Notes: generated from the sequence alone by a model not told the origin. A stretch of DNA of 8,480 nucleotides from Acidobacteriota bacterium (GCA_021819255.1 JAKART010000078.1:1-8480), one strand, 5' to 3'. Counted from the stretch's first letter, positions 1 to 7,925 are shown. A program made the numbers and translations.

Positions 1-2420
1 AGGTATCGCTGGCTACCAGAACGCCGGGGGATTGCGAGCGCCTGGACAACGACAATCCGGAGTTTGCGCTTTCGCTTCTCGACGTTCGCCGGCTGGGTGG
101 CGATGCAGTTCTCTTTTCTCGATTCGAGGAAAAGTCGTTGGCAAAGCTGCGTTCCCGCGACGGCAGGGCGATTGGCGAAGCCCTGGCAAGGTTGACGCGA
201 GTGCGTCACGCAAAGTTTGGCGACACGCTGTTTCACTTGGAACCCAATATCAAAGACTCCCCTGGCGGATTGCGAGATGTGAATGCCTCTCACTGGCTGC
301 ACGAGCTGCGTTCAGGCAAACGTCTGATCCTTCCCTATGGAGCGGAAAAGAGGCGACCGCCTGGGCAGTTAAAGCAAGCTGACGGTGCTCCTGGCGACCA
401 GATGGAGGGCGAAGATCTGTGGGAGGCCGTGGCGTTTCTGTCCGCCGTGCGTTGTTTTCTGCACTATCGCCATGAGAGGGATGACAACATCCTGGACTGG
501 GAGGCGCAGGATGCAGCCGCCCAGCGGCGGATCGGTCTCTCCGATCGGGCTGGATCGGGCGTGGATGCGGCGTACTGGATGCGGGTCTACTTTCGCCATG
601 CCCGGGCAATTGAAAAGCGTTTGCTGCGCGAGGCGGAGAGATCCGGGCTGCAAGTGGAAACGCCGACTTCAGTCAAACGGCTTCGGGGGGCCAGTCAGAG
701 CGGATTCCGGATCAAAGCCGGGGTGCTGGAGCTCGATCCGATTTCTTCTCGAGGATTGGATGTTGCGCTCGAACCGGAGACCGTGCTCTGGGCGTTTCGC
801 GCCCTGGCGGAGAGCGGAGCCTGCCTGGCGCACAGCAGCGAAGACAGAATCGTGGCGGCGATTCCGCTGCTCTCAGCGAATCTGGAAGAGGGTCCAGGGT
901 TGTGGAGACATCTTGCCGCCATTCTGACGGGACGGCAGGCCGGGCATGCGCTGCGCGCCATGCATTCGCTGGGTGTGCTGGAACTGATTCTGCCGGAGTT
1001 CCACGGGATCGACGCCCTCGTGATTCGGGATGCCTATCACCGCTACACGGTGGATGAACACACCTTCGTCTTGATCGATACCCTGCACGGCATGGCGGAT
1101 CCACCTGCGGAGCGCGGCAGAAGCCGGGACAGGGAGGCGGCGAAGGATGGAATTCGAGAGCCCCACCAGGAGATGGAAGCCTGGAGGGTGCGCTTCGGAG
1201 CCATTCTGGCAGAACTCCAGAGCCCGGCGCTCCTGTTTCTGGCTGCCCTGCTGCATGACACCGGCAAAGGACGCCTGGGAGAGAGCCACGCGGCGGAGAG
1301 CGCGCGGCTTGCGCACAGCGTGCTGCAACGGCTGGAGATGGATGCCTATGACTCCAGTCAGGTTCTGCGCCTCATCGAGATGCATTTGGAGATGTCGGCC
1401 GCAATCCGGCGCGACATCTTCGATGCCGAGACCGTGCGCGCCTTTGCGGGAAGGGTGCAAACTCACGAGTCGTTGCGCATGTTGACCCTGTTCACGTATG
1501 CCGACATCGCTGCGGTGCATCCGGACGCCTTGACGCCATGGAAGGCCGAGAGCCTGTGGCGGCTTTACATCGCAACCTCCAATCAGTTGGATCGAAGCGT
1601 CGATGAAGAGCGGGTGCATGCGCGGGTTTCCGTAGGTGGAACCGGGTTCTGGCGCAAGAATGAGAAGATCGCTCGGGTTCTGGCGCTGTTGCCCGGCCGG
1701 GAGGCGGAGATGGAGCATTTTCTGGAGGGCTTTCCAGAGCGATACGTCAGCACGCGGTCAGCCGAGACGATGCGGCAGCACTTCGAGATGGCGCAGCGAT
1801 TCGAGGAGGATCCATTTCAAATGACCTTTCACCACGGGGCAACGCAGTCCGGTTCGATGGTGAATGAAGTCACGTTGGTTACCCCAGACCGTCCGCGGCT
1901 GTTTGCGGGGATGACGGCGGCCCTGGCTGCCTGGGGGATGAATGTGGTCACCGCGGACGCCTTCGCCAACCAGGCCGGCGTGGTGGTGGACACCTTCCGA
2001 TTTACTGACACGTTCCACACTTTGGAGCTGAATGAGAGTGAGCGGGCGAGATTTCTGTCCAGCGTGCGGGACCTGGTGGCGGGCAGAAGCTCCGTGGAAA
2101 AGATGCTGAGCAGCCGCCGCCGGCCCCGGCGCCGGGCTCCGCGAGTGGCGGTGGAGACCCGAATCGAGTTTGACGAGACGGCATCCTCCCACAGCACGCT
2201 GCTGCAGGTGATCACGCAAGATGTGCCCGGACTCCTGCGTGCGATGAGCGCAACCCTGAGCGATCTTGGCTTCAATGTGGAAGTGGCGCTGGTGGATACC
2301 GAGGGGGAGACAGCCATCGATGTCTTCTACCTGACCTCAGAGGGAAGGCGGCTGACCGCAGAACAGGAGAGGGAGTTGCGAACGGCTCTGCTGGACGCCA
2401 TGGACAGAAACAGCCGTTGA
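1..2420 (+). CDS. glnD: [Protein-PII] uridylyltransferase / uridylyl-removing enzyme GlnD, 5'-partial
   Basis: GlnD senses glutamine in the cytoplasm. It uridylylates PII proteins (GlnB/GlnK) when glutamine is low and removes UMP when it is high. The frame is open from the left edge (first whole codon at position 3) and gives 805 residues to the TGA at 2418-2420. Full-length GlnD is usually near 850-950 residues, so roughly 100 N-terminal residues, including the nucleotidyltransferase GS/DxD motif, lie outside the window. Residues below count from position 3. The family signature EPNIKDSPGGLRD is at 80-92. The HD phosphohydrolase (UMP-removing) domain shows H353, the H418-D419 pair in LLHDTGKG, H429 and D501. 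Two C-terminal ACT domains, which bind glutamine in this family, start near 622 (EVTLVTPDRPRLFAGM) and 731 (STLLQVITQDVPGLL). A polar, charged stretch (ADPPAERGRSRDREAAKDG) interrupts the HD region between H353 and HD418 and is probably a surface loop. No PII or amtB gene is visible nearby. Confidence 0.96.
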   Translation, partial: VSLATRTPGDCERLDNDNPEFALSLLDVRRLGGDAVLFSRFEEKSLAKLRSRDGRAIGEALARLTRVRHAKFGDTLFHLEPNIKDSPGGLRDVNASHWLHELRSGKRLILPYGAEKRRPPGQLKQADGAPGDQMEGEDLWEAVAFLSAVRCFLHYRHERDDNILDWEAQDAAAQRRIGLSDRAGSGVDAAYWMRVYFRHARAIEKRLLREAERSGLQVETPTSVKRLRGASQSGFRIKAGVLELDPISSRGLDVALEPETVLWAFRALAESGACLAHSSEDRIVAAIPLLSANLEEGPGLWRHLAAILTGRQAGHALRAMHSLGVLELILPEFHGIDALVIRDAYHRYTVDEHTFVLIDTLHGMADPPAERGRSRDREAAKDGIREPHQEMEAWRVRFGAILAELQSPALLFLAALLHDTGKGRLGESHAAESARLAHSVLQRLEMDAYDSSQVLRLIEMHLEMSAAIRRDIFDAETVRAFAGRVQTHESLRMLTLFTYADIAAVHPDALTPWKAESLWRLYIATSNQLDRSVDEERVHARVSVGGTGFWRKNEKIARVLALLPGREAEMEHFLEGFPERYVSTRSAETMRQHFEMAQRFEEDPFQMTFHHGATQSGSMVNEVTLVTPDRPRLFAGMTAALAAWGMNVVTADAFANQAGVVVDTFRFTDTFHTLELNESERARFLSSVRDLVAGRSSVEKMLSSRRRPRRRAPRVAVETRIEFDETASSHSTLLQVITQDVPGLLRAMSATLSDLGFNVEVALVDTEGETAIDVFYLTSEGRRLTAEQERELRTALLDAMDRNSR

Positions 2421-2737
2421 CGCGGTTGGGAGCGGCTCAACTGGGGCTTGCAGAGGAGATGGGCTGCGGCTGGCTCATTTGGATCTAAAGTTGGACTTGG
2501 AAGAGTTGCGCCGGGCGGCCCTGCCTGGGCGCGGAGATGTGTCAGGAAGGCGGGGAACGGCCGAAATTTCCGCATTTCGATCCAACGCCGAGAAGCAGGG
2601 CGGCATCTGAACCAGACATCTGAAGCGTCTTGGAGAACACAGGGCGTACGGCTCGGTGAGTCTGTTTCCAGCTCGAGAAATGGGTTGCACAATCAACATT
2701 CCATGGAGAAAACGAGCAGAGGGGACGTATACTGGGC
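2421..2737. other. Intergenic region between glnD and nuoB
   Basis: No convincing gene is present. Two small hairpin-forming stretches can be seen. One is GCGCC (2508-2512) facing GGCGC (2528-2532), with an inner GGG/CCC, about 90 bases after glnD. The other is CGAAAT (2562-2567) facing ATTTCG (2574-2579). Neither is followed by a T run, so neither is a clear intrinsic terminator. A possible promoter and a ribosome-binding-like AGAGGGG lie at the right end, before nuoB. Confidence 0.6.
2704..2733 (+). promoter_or_regulatory. Possible sigma70-type promoter immediately before nuoB
   Basis: TATACT at 2728-2733 matches the -10 consensus at 5 of 6 positions. TGGAGA at 2704-2709 matches the -35 consensus TTGACA at 4 of 6, with an 18-base spacer. 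Transcription would then begin near 2740, at the nuoB start, giving a leaderless or nearly leaderless mRNA. A competing reading is that AGAGGGG (2718-2724) is a Shine-Dalgarno site 13 bases from the first ATG, with the promoter further upstream. Promoter rules in this lineage are not established from this sequence. Confidence 0.3.
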
Positions 2738-3358
2738 ATGATGAATCAGAGCTCCAACCAAACAGAAAAAGTTGTTCAGCCGAACCCGGCTCAACAGCGG
2801 AGCGACCGGTATCTCTTTGGCAGCCTGGAGAGCTTCGGGAAGAACCGAGAGAAGCTGGAAGAGGTGAACTGGGGGAGTGGCCAGCCAGAGGGAGTTGTAC
2901 TGGCGTCGTTGGATGCCGCTATCAACTGGGTGCGCAAGAACTCGATTTGGCCCATGACTTTTGGTTTAGCTTGCTGCGCGATCGAGATGATGTCCATGGG
3001 TGGTTCCCGGTATGACATTGCCCGTTTTGGCGCCGAGGTATTTCGTCCTTCGCCGCGCCAGAGCGACCTGATGATCATTGCCGGCCGGGTTTCGCAAAAG
3101 ATGGCTCCTGTGATTCGCAGACTCTATGAGCAGATGCCTGAACCGAAGTGGGTGATCTCGATGGGCGCCTGCGCGACCTCGGGCGGAGTCTTCAACAACT
3201 ATGCTTTGGTGCAGGGCGTCAATCAGGTCATTCCGGTGGATGTGTACGTCCCTGGGTGCCCTCCCCGGCCGGAACAGTTGCTTTATGCGATCACTCTCTT
3301 GCAAGAAAAGATCCAAGCTGGCCGAGGCGCCATCCGGCAGACCTTGAATCTTGACTGA
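2738..3358 (+). CDS. nuoB: NADH-quinone oxidoreductase subunit B (complex I, N2 cluster subunit)
   Basis: NuoB is a peripheral-arm subunit of respiratory complex I. It carries iron-sulfur cluster N2, the last electron carrier before quinone, on the cytoplasmic face of the inner membrane. The 206-residue product has all four expected ligands: the adjacent pair C79-C80 ([11 protein letters not shown]), C145 ([10 protein letters not shown]) and C174 ([10 protein letters not shown]). The 65- and 29-residue spacings are those of the family. A polar 20-25 residue extension, rich in Gln, Asn and Ser, precedes the conserved core. Two ATG codons are adjacent (2738 and 2741). I use the first, but the second is equally possible, especially if the mRNA is leaderless. 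The gene is isolated: glnD lies upstream, an unrelated envelope gene follows 289 bases later, and no nuoA, nuoC or nuoD is beside it. Catalytic residues and length are intact, so it looks functional. Confidence 0.97.
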   Translation: MMNQSSNQTEKVVQPNPAQQRSDRYLFGSLESFGKNREKLEEVNWGSGQPEGVVLASLDAAINWVRKNSIWPMTFGLACCAIEMMSMGGSRYDIARFGAEVFRPSPRQSDLMIIAGRVSQKMAPVIRRLYEQMPEPKWVISMGACATSGGVFNNYALVQGVNQVIPVDVYVPGCPPRPEQLLYAITLLQEKIQAGRGAIRQTLNLD

Positions 3359-3647
3359 TTTTGGAGAGCCGGAGGGTGGCGGCAAAGGGAGCCGAAGAAT
3401 GTTCCGGCCTGTTACAGATCGGATTCGGTTTGAATTTGGAGGCAAGAAGTGGGTGAAATTGCGGTAATGTAATAAAGGGTAGAGATCAAGGTTCGCTGTT
3501 TACCGAAGCATTTTTCCGGCGCTTCCTGTGTTTGCAACATGAATTTTCACACTCGTTGCGAGATACGGTTATCAGAATTCCCCAAAGGCAGTGATCAAGA
3601 GTACCTGGAAACCTTCAACTTAGCAGATTGATTGGGAGGATCGTCGA
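3359..3647. promoter_or_regulatory. Intergenic leader between nuoB and the OmpA-like gene
   Basis: No gene is seen. A loose hairpin can form just after nuoB: GCCGGA (3368-3373) facing TCCGGC (3403-3408), with inner CGGC (3380-3383) facing GCCG (3391-3394). No T run follows, so it is only a weak terminator candidate. The stretch from about 3460 to 3640 is distinctly more A+T-rich than the coding regions, as expected for a promoter, but I could not find a -35/-10 pair with good matches and spacing. Confidence 0.4.
3635..3640 (+). promoter_or_regulatory. Ribosome binding site of the OmpA-like gene
   Basis: GGAGGA lies seven bases before the ATG at 3648. It is close to the ideal Shine-Dalgarno sequence and fixes the start, which is also followed directly by a signal peptide. 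Confidence 0.85.
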
Positions 3648-5363
3648 ATGTCTTATCGTCCATTTCGTAATTTAGGCAGCTTCATTCTGGCCGCATGCGC
3701 GGTCAGTTGCGGGGTCGCCAGCATTAGCGCGCAGAGTACCTTGCCGAACGCTCCAAGCCCCTCGCGTGTGGACGTGTTTACGGGGTACTCATACTATGGT
3801 TTGAGCAGTGACATCCAGCCATCGGGTGAACAGTTTGGTTCCGTCAACGAGGGCGCGATGGGAAGTGGCGCTTACTACTTCAACAAGTACATTGGCGGCG
3901 AGTTCAATATGATCGCCAACCCCAATGGTCAGGGCGATGGCTTCTATGGGTACTACGTCGGACCGATCTTTCGCTGGCCGTTGCAGAACTATACGCTCTT
4001 CGCGCACGGCTTGATAGGTGGTGTGCGAGGCGTTGGGCCCAATAATCCCGGCGGCGTCGGATACAACCCCTATACCTGGGGTACGGGACTGATGGCCGGC
4101 GGTGGCATGGACTATCAACTGCCTTTCTTCCACAATCACCTTGGGCTTCGTCTCTTCGAGGCGGATTATCGGTATACCCATATCGACTTTGGCCCCGCAA
4201 ACCCTGCGATCTACCTCCAGGGTGGGCGAGCCAATTTGAACGGAGCTGAGTTGAGCTCCGGTCTGCTCTTCCACTTTGGTAGCGTGACGCCTCCGCCGCC
4301 CGTGAAGTACGCCTGCTCGGTGACGGCGCCAACGGGCACCATCTATCCCGGTGATCCGGTCACGGTGACCGGCACGCCCACCGATCTGCGCCCCAAGCAG
4401 CCGGTTCACTACACTTGGTCCAGCAGCGGCGGCGCTGTTTCGGGTAACTCCACTGTAGCGGCCATCGACACCAAGGGTCTGGCGCCTGGCGCCTATACCG
4501 TCAAAGGCCATGTGGCGCAGGGGAAGGCCAACAAGCCGGGTGAGTCGGCTGACTGCTCTACCCAGTTCACCGTGACCCAGTTCCAGCCGCCGACCATTGG
4601 CTGCTCGGCCAACCCGACCACTGTCAATGCCGGTGATCCGGTTGCCGTCACTGCGGTAGGATCCAGCCCCCAGAATCGTCCCCTGACTTACAGCTACAGC
4701 GCCACAGCGGGCACCATCAGCGGTAACACTTCTTCGGCTACCCTGTCCACCACGGGCGCGGCTCCGGGTTCGTCGATTACGGTGACTTGTAACGTAGTGG
4801 ATGACCAGGGCCAGACCGCCTCAGCGCAGACGACGGTGAACCTGAATCCGCCACCGCCACCGGCTCCGGTTGTCACGAAGAATCTGTGCACCATCACCTT
4901 CGACCGTGACAAAGTTCGTCCGACGCGCGTCGATAATGAAGCCAAGGCTTGCCTGGATGACATCGCCCTGACGGATCAGCAGAACAGCGGAGCGAAGTTG
5001 GCCATTATCGGCAACTCCGCGCCGGTGAAGGTCCGCGGGCGCTCCACACAGCGCAAACAGGCGCTGGCGGAGAAAGAGACGCTCCACCGTGCGGCTCTGC
5101 GCGCCGTCAACGAGAAGGACTATCTGGTGAAGGAGAAGGGGCTGGATCCATCGAGCATCGGGGTCTACACCGGCCAGGATGGAACCAACTCTGACCAGAC
5201 GGTTCTGATTCCGACCGGAGCAAACCTGGATACGAACGGACTGACGCCGGTGGATGAGACTGCGGTGAAACCCATCCCGCGCAAGCCTTTGGGCGTGCGG
5301 CATGCTCATCACCACCACAAGAAGGCGGCGAGCAGTTCCACCACCACAACCAGCTCCAACTAA
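3648..5363 (+). CDS. Secreted outer-membrane beta-barrel protein with two Ig/PKD-like repeats and an OmpA-like C-terminal domain
   Basis: The 571-residue product begins with a signal peptide (residues 1-28, likely cut after ISA). Residues 41-211 alternate aromatic and small residues (DVFTGYSYYG to SSGLLFHFG), as in a small eight-stranded OmpA/OmpW-type barrel. Two similar Ig/PKD-like repeats follow at about 219-311 and 315-400. Each starts with a C-S motif and YPGDPVTV or NAGDPVAV, has GTISGN or GAVSGN in the middle, and holds a possible disulfide pair (C223/C303, C319/C381). A proline linker (401-407) leads to an OmpA-like domain at about 412-525 (ITFDRDKVRPTRVDNEAKACLDDIAL, then RAVNEKDYLVKEKGLDPSSIGVYTG). 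The usual GHTD peptidoglycan motif is replaced by GNSA, so wall binding is uncertain, although R485 may be retained. The tail (551-571) is rich in His, Lys, Ser and Thr. I infer a structural outer-membrane/periplasmic role. The substrate is unknown. Confidence 0.85.
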   Translation: MSYRPFRNLGSFILAACAVSCGVASISAQSTLPNAPSPSRVDVFTGYSYYGLSSDIQPSGEQFGSVNEGAMGSGAYYFNKYIGGEFNMIANPNGQGDGFYGYYVGPIFRWPLQNYTLFAHGLIGGVRGVGPNNPGGVGYNPYTWGTGLMAGGGMDYQLPFFHNHLGLRLFEADYRYTHIDFGPANPAIYLQGGRANLNGAELSSGLLFHFGSVTPPPPVKYACSVTAPTGTIYPGDPVTVTGTPTDLRPKQPVHYTWSSSGGAVSGNSTVAAIDTKGLAPGAYTVKGHVAQGKANKPGESADCSTQFTVTQFQPPTIGCSANPTTVNAGDPVAVTAVGSSPQNRPLTYSYSATAGTISGNTSSATLSTTGAAPGSSITVTCNVVDDQGQTASAQTTVNLNPPPPPAPVVTKNLCTITFDRDKVRPTRVDNEAKACLDDIALTDQQNSGAKLAIIGNSAPVKVRGRSTQRKQALAEKETLHRAALRAVNEKDYLVKEKGLDPSSIGVYTGQDGTNSDQTVLIPTGANLDTNGLTPVDETAVKPIPRKPLGVRHAHHHHKKAASSSTTTTSSN

Positions 5364-5379
5364 CTCTGTGTTCGCGACC

Positions 5380-5436
5380 GCAACGGCCGGCTGGGAGAGA
5401 TCCCATCCGGCCGTTGCCCTTGGTGCGCAATTTTTT
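5380..5436 (+). terminator. Strong hairpin terminator after the OmpA-like gene
   Basis: GCAACGGCCGG (5380-5390) pairs perfectly with CCGGCCGTTGC (5407-5417), starting 16 bases after the stop codon. Inside it, TGGGA (5392-5396) pairs with TCCCA (5401-5405) around a GAGA loop, giving a stem of about 16 bp with one mismatch. A run of six T follows at 5431-5436, but 13 bases below the stem, further than in a textbook intrinsic terminator. It probably ends the upstream transcript or protects its 3' end. Confidence 0.75.
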
Positions 5437-5694
5437 CGCAGACTCTGGCGCCTCTCCCAGATGGAACGCTATCCTGAATAAGCGCCCGCGGAGGATCCGG
5501 CCCCCAGCACGTGACCGTGATTGGACTCGCCCCCTCCAATACCTTCCGGCCAGGAGTGGGCTGAAAGATCTGGCTCGTTCCGCGACAAAAATGCAGTTTG
5601 ACGGAGTTTTCCGCAGAGTGATTCCTCTGGGGCGCCAGATGGCTTCTGCTGCCCATCTCTTTGCGTTAGCCTGATACAAGAAGAGGAGTTTTTA
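5437..5694. other. Gene-free leader upstream of the Asp-box protein gene
   Basis: No supported gene is present. CTCTCCCAG (5452-5460) is a perfect complement of the loop region of the preceding hairpin. A good -35-like TTGACG is at 5598-5603, but the sequence 16-18 bases downstream (around ATTCCT) is a poor -10, so I do not call a promoter. Confidence 0.4.
5684..5688 (+). promoter_or_regulatory. Ribosome binding site supporting a TTG start
   Basis: AGGAG lies six bases before TTG at 5695. It decides the start of the downstream gene: the frame from this TTG opens at once with a lysine/arginine n-region and a hydrophobic signal-peptide core. Confidence 0.75.
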
Positions 5695-7767
5695 TTGAAG
5701 CGTCTGAGATTCCTACCTTGGCTTCTGCTGTCCGTTCTGGTATTCGGTTGTACGGTGTGTACCGTTCCGATACATGCTTTGCGATGGTTTCCTCTTGGAC
5801 CGTATGGAGGAGATGCTCGCAGTTTTGCCGCTGATCCCAACAATTCCAAGCATCTCTACCTGGGTACGGCCAATGGTTGGGTGTATGACTCCCAGGATGG
5901 TGGCGTCACCTGGAGGCGTCTAGGAGAGGTGGGGAATCGCAGCGACCTGATCATCGATCACATTCTCACCGATGTCAGGGATCCGCAACGGCTGGTGGTG
6001 GGAGCGTGGATTGTGGATCACCCCGATGGGGGACTCTTCATCAGTGAAGATGGCGGCAAAACCTGGTGGAGCGACCCGGAGATGCGGGGGCAGTCCATCC
6101 GCTCTTTGACGCGCTCATCCTTTGATCCGGAGATGATGGTTGCGGGCACGCTTCAGGGCGTCTTTCGCAGTATGGACGACGGCCTGCATTGGACGCAGAT
6201 CAGTCCGCTGGGAAGCAAGGAGATTCACGAGGTGCAGTCTGTGGCGATCGACCCGCGCAACCCTCAGGTGATCTATGCGGGCACCTGGCACTTGCCGTGG
6301 AAAACGGTTGATGGAGGCCGGCACTGGGAGAGCATCAAGCAGGGCATAATCGATGACTCGGATGTATTCTCCATCCTGATCGACCCGAATCTGCCGCAGG
6401 TGGTGTATGCAAGCGCATGTTCGGGTATCTACAAAAGCATCGATTCAGGGATTCTCTTTCATAAAGTGCAGGGCATTCCCTCCGAGGCGCGCCGCACTCG
6501 CAAGCTCGAACAGGATCCTGAGCATCTGGATACGGTCTACGCGGGCACCACAGAGGGGCTCTACAGGACCCTGGATGGAGGCAAGCAGTGGCAGCGACTG
6601 ACGCCCTCCGATGTGGTGGTCAATGACGTATATGTGGATCCACGTGACTCCGGGCACATTCTGTTGGCGACGGAGCGTGGCGGGGTGTTGCGCAGCGAGG
6701 ACTTCGCCGCCAGCTTTGTATCCTCGAACAGCGGTTTCTCCTCCCGCCAGGTGATGGCATATGCGGCCGATCCGATGCACCCTGCCACAGTCTATGCAGG
6801 AGTGGTCAACGACAAGCAGGATGGAGGCGTATTCCAGAGCATCGACGGCGGCGCGCACTGGAGGGAGGATAGTGTTGGCCTCAATGGCCGGGATATATAC
6901 AGCCTGGCGATGACGCCGGCAGGGACTTTGCTGGCGGGAACGCCGCATGGAATCTTCCGCAACCAGGATGATGTCTGGGTCAACTCCGGTCGTTGGCTGC
7001 GTCAGACGGGACATGGCCGGCGATCCCCGGGCCACCAGGAGCTTGATGCGCTGCGAGCAGAGCGGCTTTCTTCCAAGCAGCCGATGATCGATGCTGTGGT
7101 ATATGCACTGGTCTCATATCGGAACTTGATCAGCTATGCGGGCACCTCGGAGGGGCTGTTGAAGAGCGATGATGATGGCATTGCATGGACTCCGGTGAGT
7201 TCTCTAGCGCTGGACGATGTGCGCTTCGTTGCCGCGGAGAAGAACCAGTTGCTCGCGGCCGGTCTAAGGCAGATGTACTTCTCAACGGACGAAGGCGCGC
7301 ATTGGAATACGATTGGCCTTCCGTCGACTCTGTCGCAGATCTCCGCGGTTGCGATCGATGGAAATCACGATCTGTGGGTGGGCGGCCGCGAAGGCGTCTT
7401 CTATTCCACCGATAATGGATTGAGGTGGAAGATCGTTTATAGTCTCGATACGCCTCAGGTGGATGGGTTGTACTTTGACCGCCATGAAAACCGTATCCTT
7501 CTGACGACAGCTACATCCTCGATGGTCTTTGCGGTTCAGCTTCCCGGTTTTACGGTTCGCTACTGGGATACGGGTTGGAAGCTGCGCTTTGCGCGGCCGG
7601 TCGGCGACCATCTGCTGGCGGCGACGCTCTATAACGGCGTCGTGATCCAGCCGAAGATGGTGACATCAGAATTTTCTGACAGCTATGTCAGCTTTGGCGG
7701 CGCTGCGTCCGCGGGCGGCTCAAAAATTCCACCGCAATCCGGCGAAACGGCATTGGGAGGGCACTGA
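5695..7767 (+). CDS. Secreted Asp-box (BNR/sortilin-type) beta-propeller repeat protein
   Basis: The 690-residue product starts at TTG and has a signal peptide (MKRLRFLPWLLLSVLVFGC, cleavage probably near residue 28; C19 is not in a good lipobox). The rest is built of propeller blades marked by Asp-boxes (S/T-x-D-x-G-x-x-W): SQDGGVTW 66-73, SEDGGKTW 117-124, SMDDGLHW 159-166, TVDGGRHW 204-211, SIDSGILF 248-255, TLDGGKQW 292-299, SIDGGAHW 382-389, SDDDGIAW 491-498, STDEGAHW 530-537 and STDNGLRW 571-578. Degenerate copies occur near 334-341 and 424-428. YAGT- and D-P-type motifs recur between boxes, as in sortilin/Vps10, Ycf48-like and GH74 propellers. A charged, non-repeat segment (about 430-470) may separate two propellers. 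The number of blades suggests two domains. No sialidase or glycosidase active site can be assigned, so the ligand or substrate is unknown. The last 30 residues are Gly/Ala/Ser-rich and without repeats. Confidence 0.85.
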   Translation: MKRLRFLPWLLLSVLVFGCTVCTVPIHALRWFPLGPYGGDARSFAADPNNSKHLYLGTANGWVYDSQDGGVTWRRLGEVGNRSDLIIDHILTDVRDPQRLVVGAWIVDHPDGGLFISEDGGKTWWSDPEMRGQSIRSLTRSSFDPEMMVAGTLQGVFRSMDDGLHWTQISPLGSKEIHEVQSVAIDPRNPQVIYAGTWHLPWKTVDGGRHWESIKQGIIDDSDVFSILIDPNLPQVVYASACSGIYKSIDSGILFHKVQGIPSEARRTRKLEQDPEHLDTVYAGTTEGLYRTLDGGKQWQRLTPSDVVVNDVYVDPRDSGHILLATERGGVLRSEDFAASFVSSNSGFSSRQVMAYAADPMHPATVYAGVVNDKQDGGVFQSIDGGAHWREDSVGLNGRDIYSLAMTPAGTLLAGTPHGIFRNQDDVWVNSGRWLRQTGHGRRSPGHQELDALRAERLSSKQPMIDAVVYALVSYRNLISYAGTSEGLLKSDDDGIAWTPVSSLALDDVRFVAAEKNQLLAAGLRQMYFSTDEGAHWNTIGLPSTLSQISAVAIDGNHDLWVGGREGVFYSTDNGLRWKIVYSLDTPQVDGLYFDRHENRILLTTATSSMVFAVQLPGFTVRYWDTGWKLRFARPVGDHLLAATLYNGVVIQPKMVTSEFSDSYVSFGGAASAGGSKIPPQSGETALGGH

Positions 7768-7808
7768 GCGTGGTTTGTACCTGCGCAGCATCAGCCAATG
7801 GTGACTTG

Positions 7809-7868
7809 CGCCACCTGATCGGCATCAAGGTGCTGGCGTAAGACCGGGAAGAGCGGCTCCGCTGTTCC
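7809..7868. terminator. Tandem hairpins downstream of the Asp-box gene, possible terminator
   Basis: CACCTGAT (7812-7819) pairs with ATCAAGGTG (7824-7832) around a CGGC loop, with one bulged A. A second hairpin follows: GGAA-G-AGCG (7847-7855) facing CGCT-G-TTCC (7860-7868). They begin about 45 bases after the stop codon of the + strand gene and lie beyond the 3' end of the minus-strand tRNA, where a two-way terminator could sit. There is no T run on either strand, so the call is tentative. Confidence 0.3.
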
Positions 7869-7925
7869 AGGTGGACCTGCGGGCGTTGGAATTGACCTTA
7901 TCTTTTGGCGGAATCTTGACGGCGC

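Noticed and set aside
873..1718. 281-codon minus-strand frame inside glnD
   Set aside because: It is antisense to strongly conserved HD-domain coding sequence and has no recognisable motif. Such frames are common opposite G+C-rich genes.
138..2420. TTG at 138 as the start of glnD
   Set aside because: The same frame is open to the left edge and the residues before 138 (SLLDVRRLGGDAVLF) are typical GlnD sequence. The true start is outside the window.
2448..2741. 97-codon + strand frame whose stop overlaps the nuoB ATG (ATGA)
   Set aside because: It has a TTG start, no clear ribosome binding site, Arg/Gly/Trp-rich composition without any domain, and its tail contains the candidate nuoB promoter. 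The overlap is probably chance.
3687..3698. Lipobox (LAAC, Cys17) in the OmpA-like signal peptide
   Set aside because: The hydrophobic stretch before it is very short and a normal signal peptidase I site (ISA) follows. An integral barrel would not need lipidation, although it is not excluded.
3789..4511. 240-codon minus-strand frame inside the OmpA-like gene
   Set aside because: It has low-information composition opposite a well-supported secreted protein and no signal or domain of its own.
5414..5674. 86-codon + strand frame in the gap before the Asp-box gene
   Set aside because: It begins within the terminator region between the hairpin and its T run, has no ribosome binding site and no recognisable protein features.
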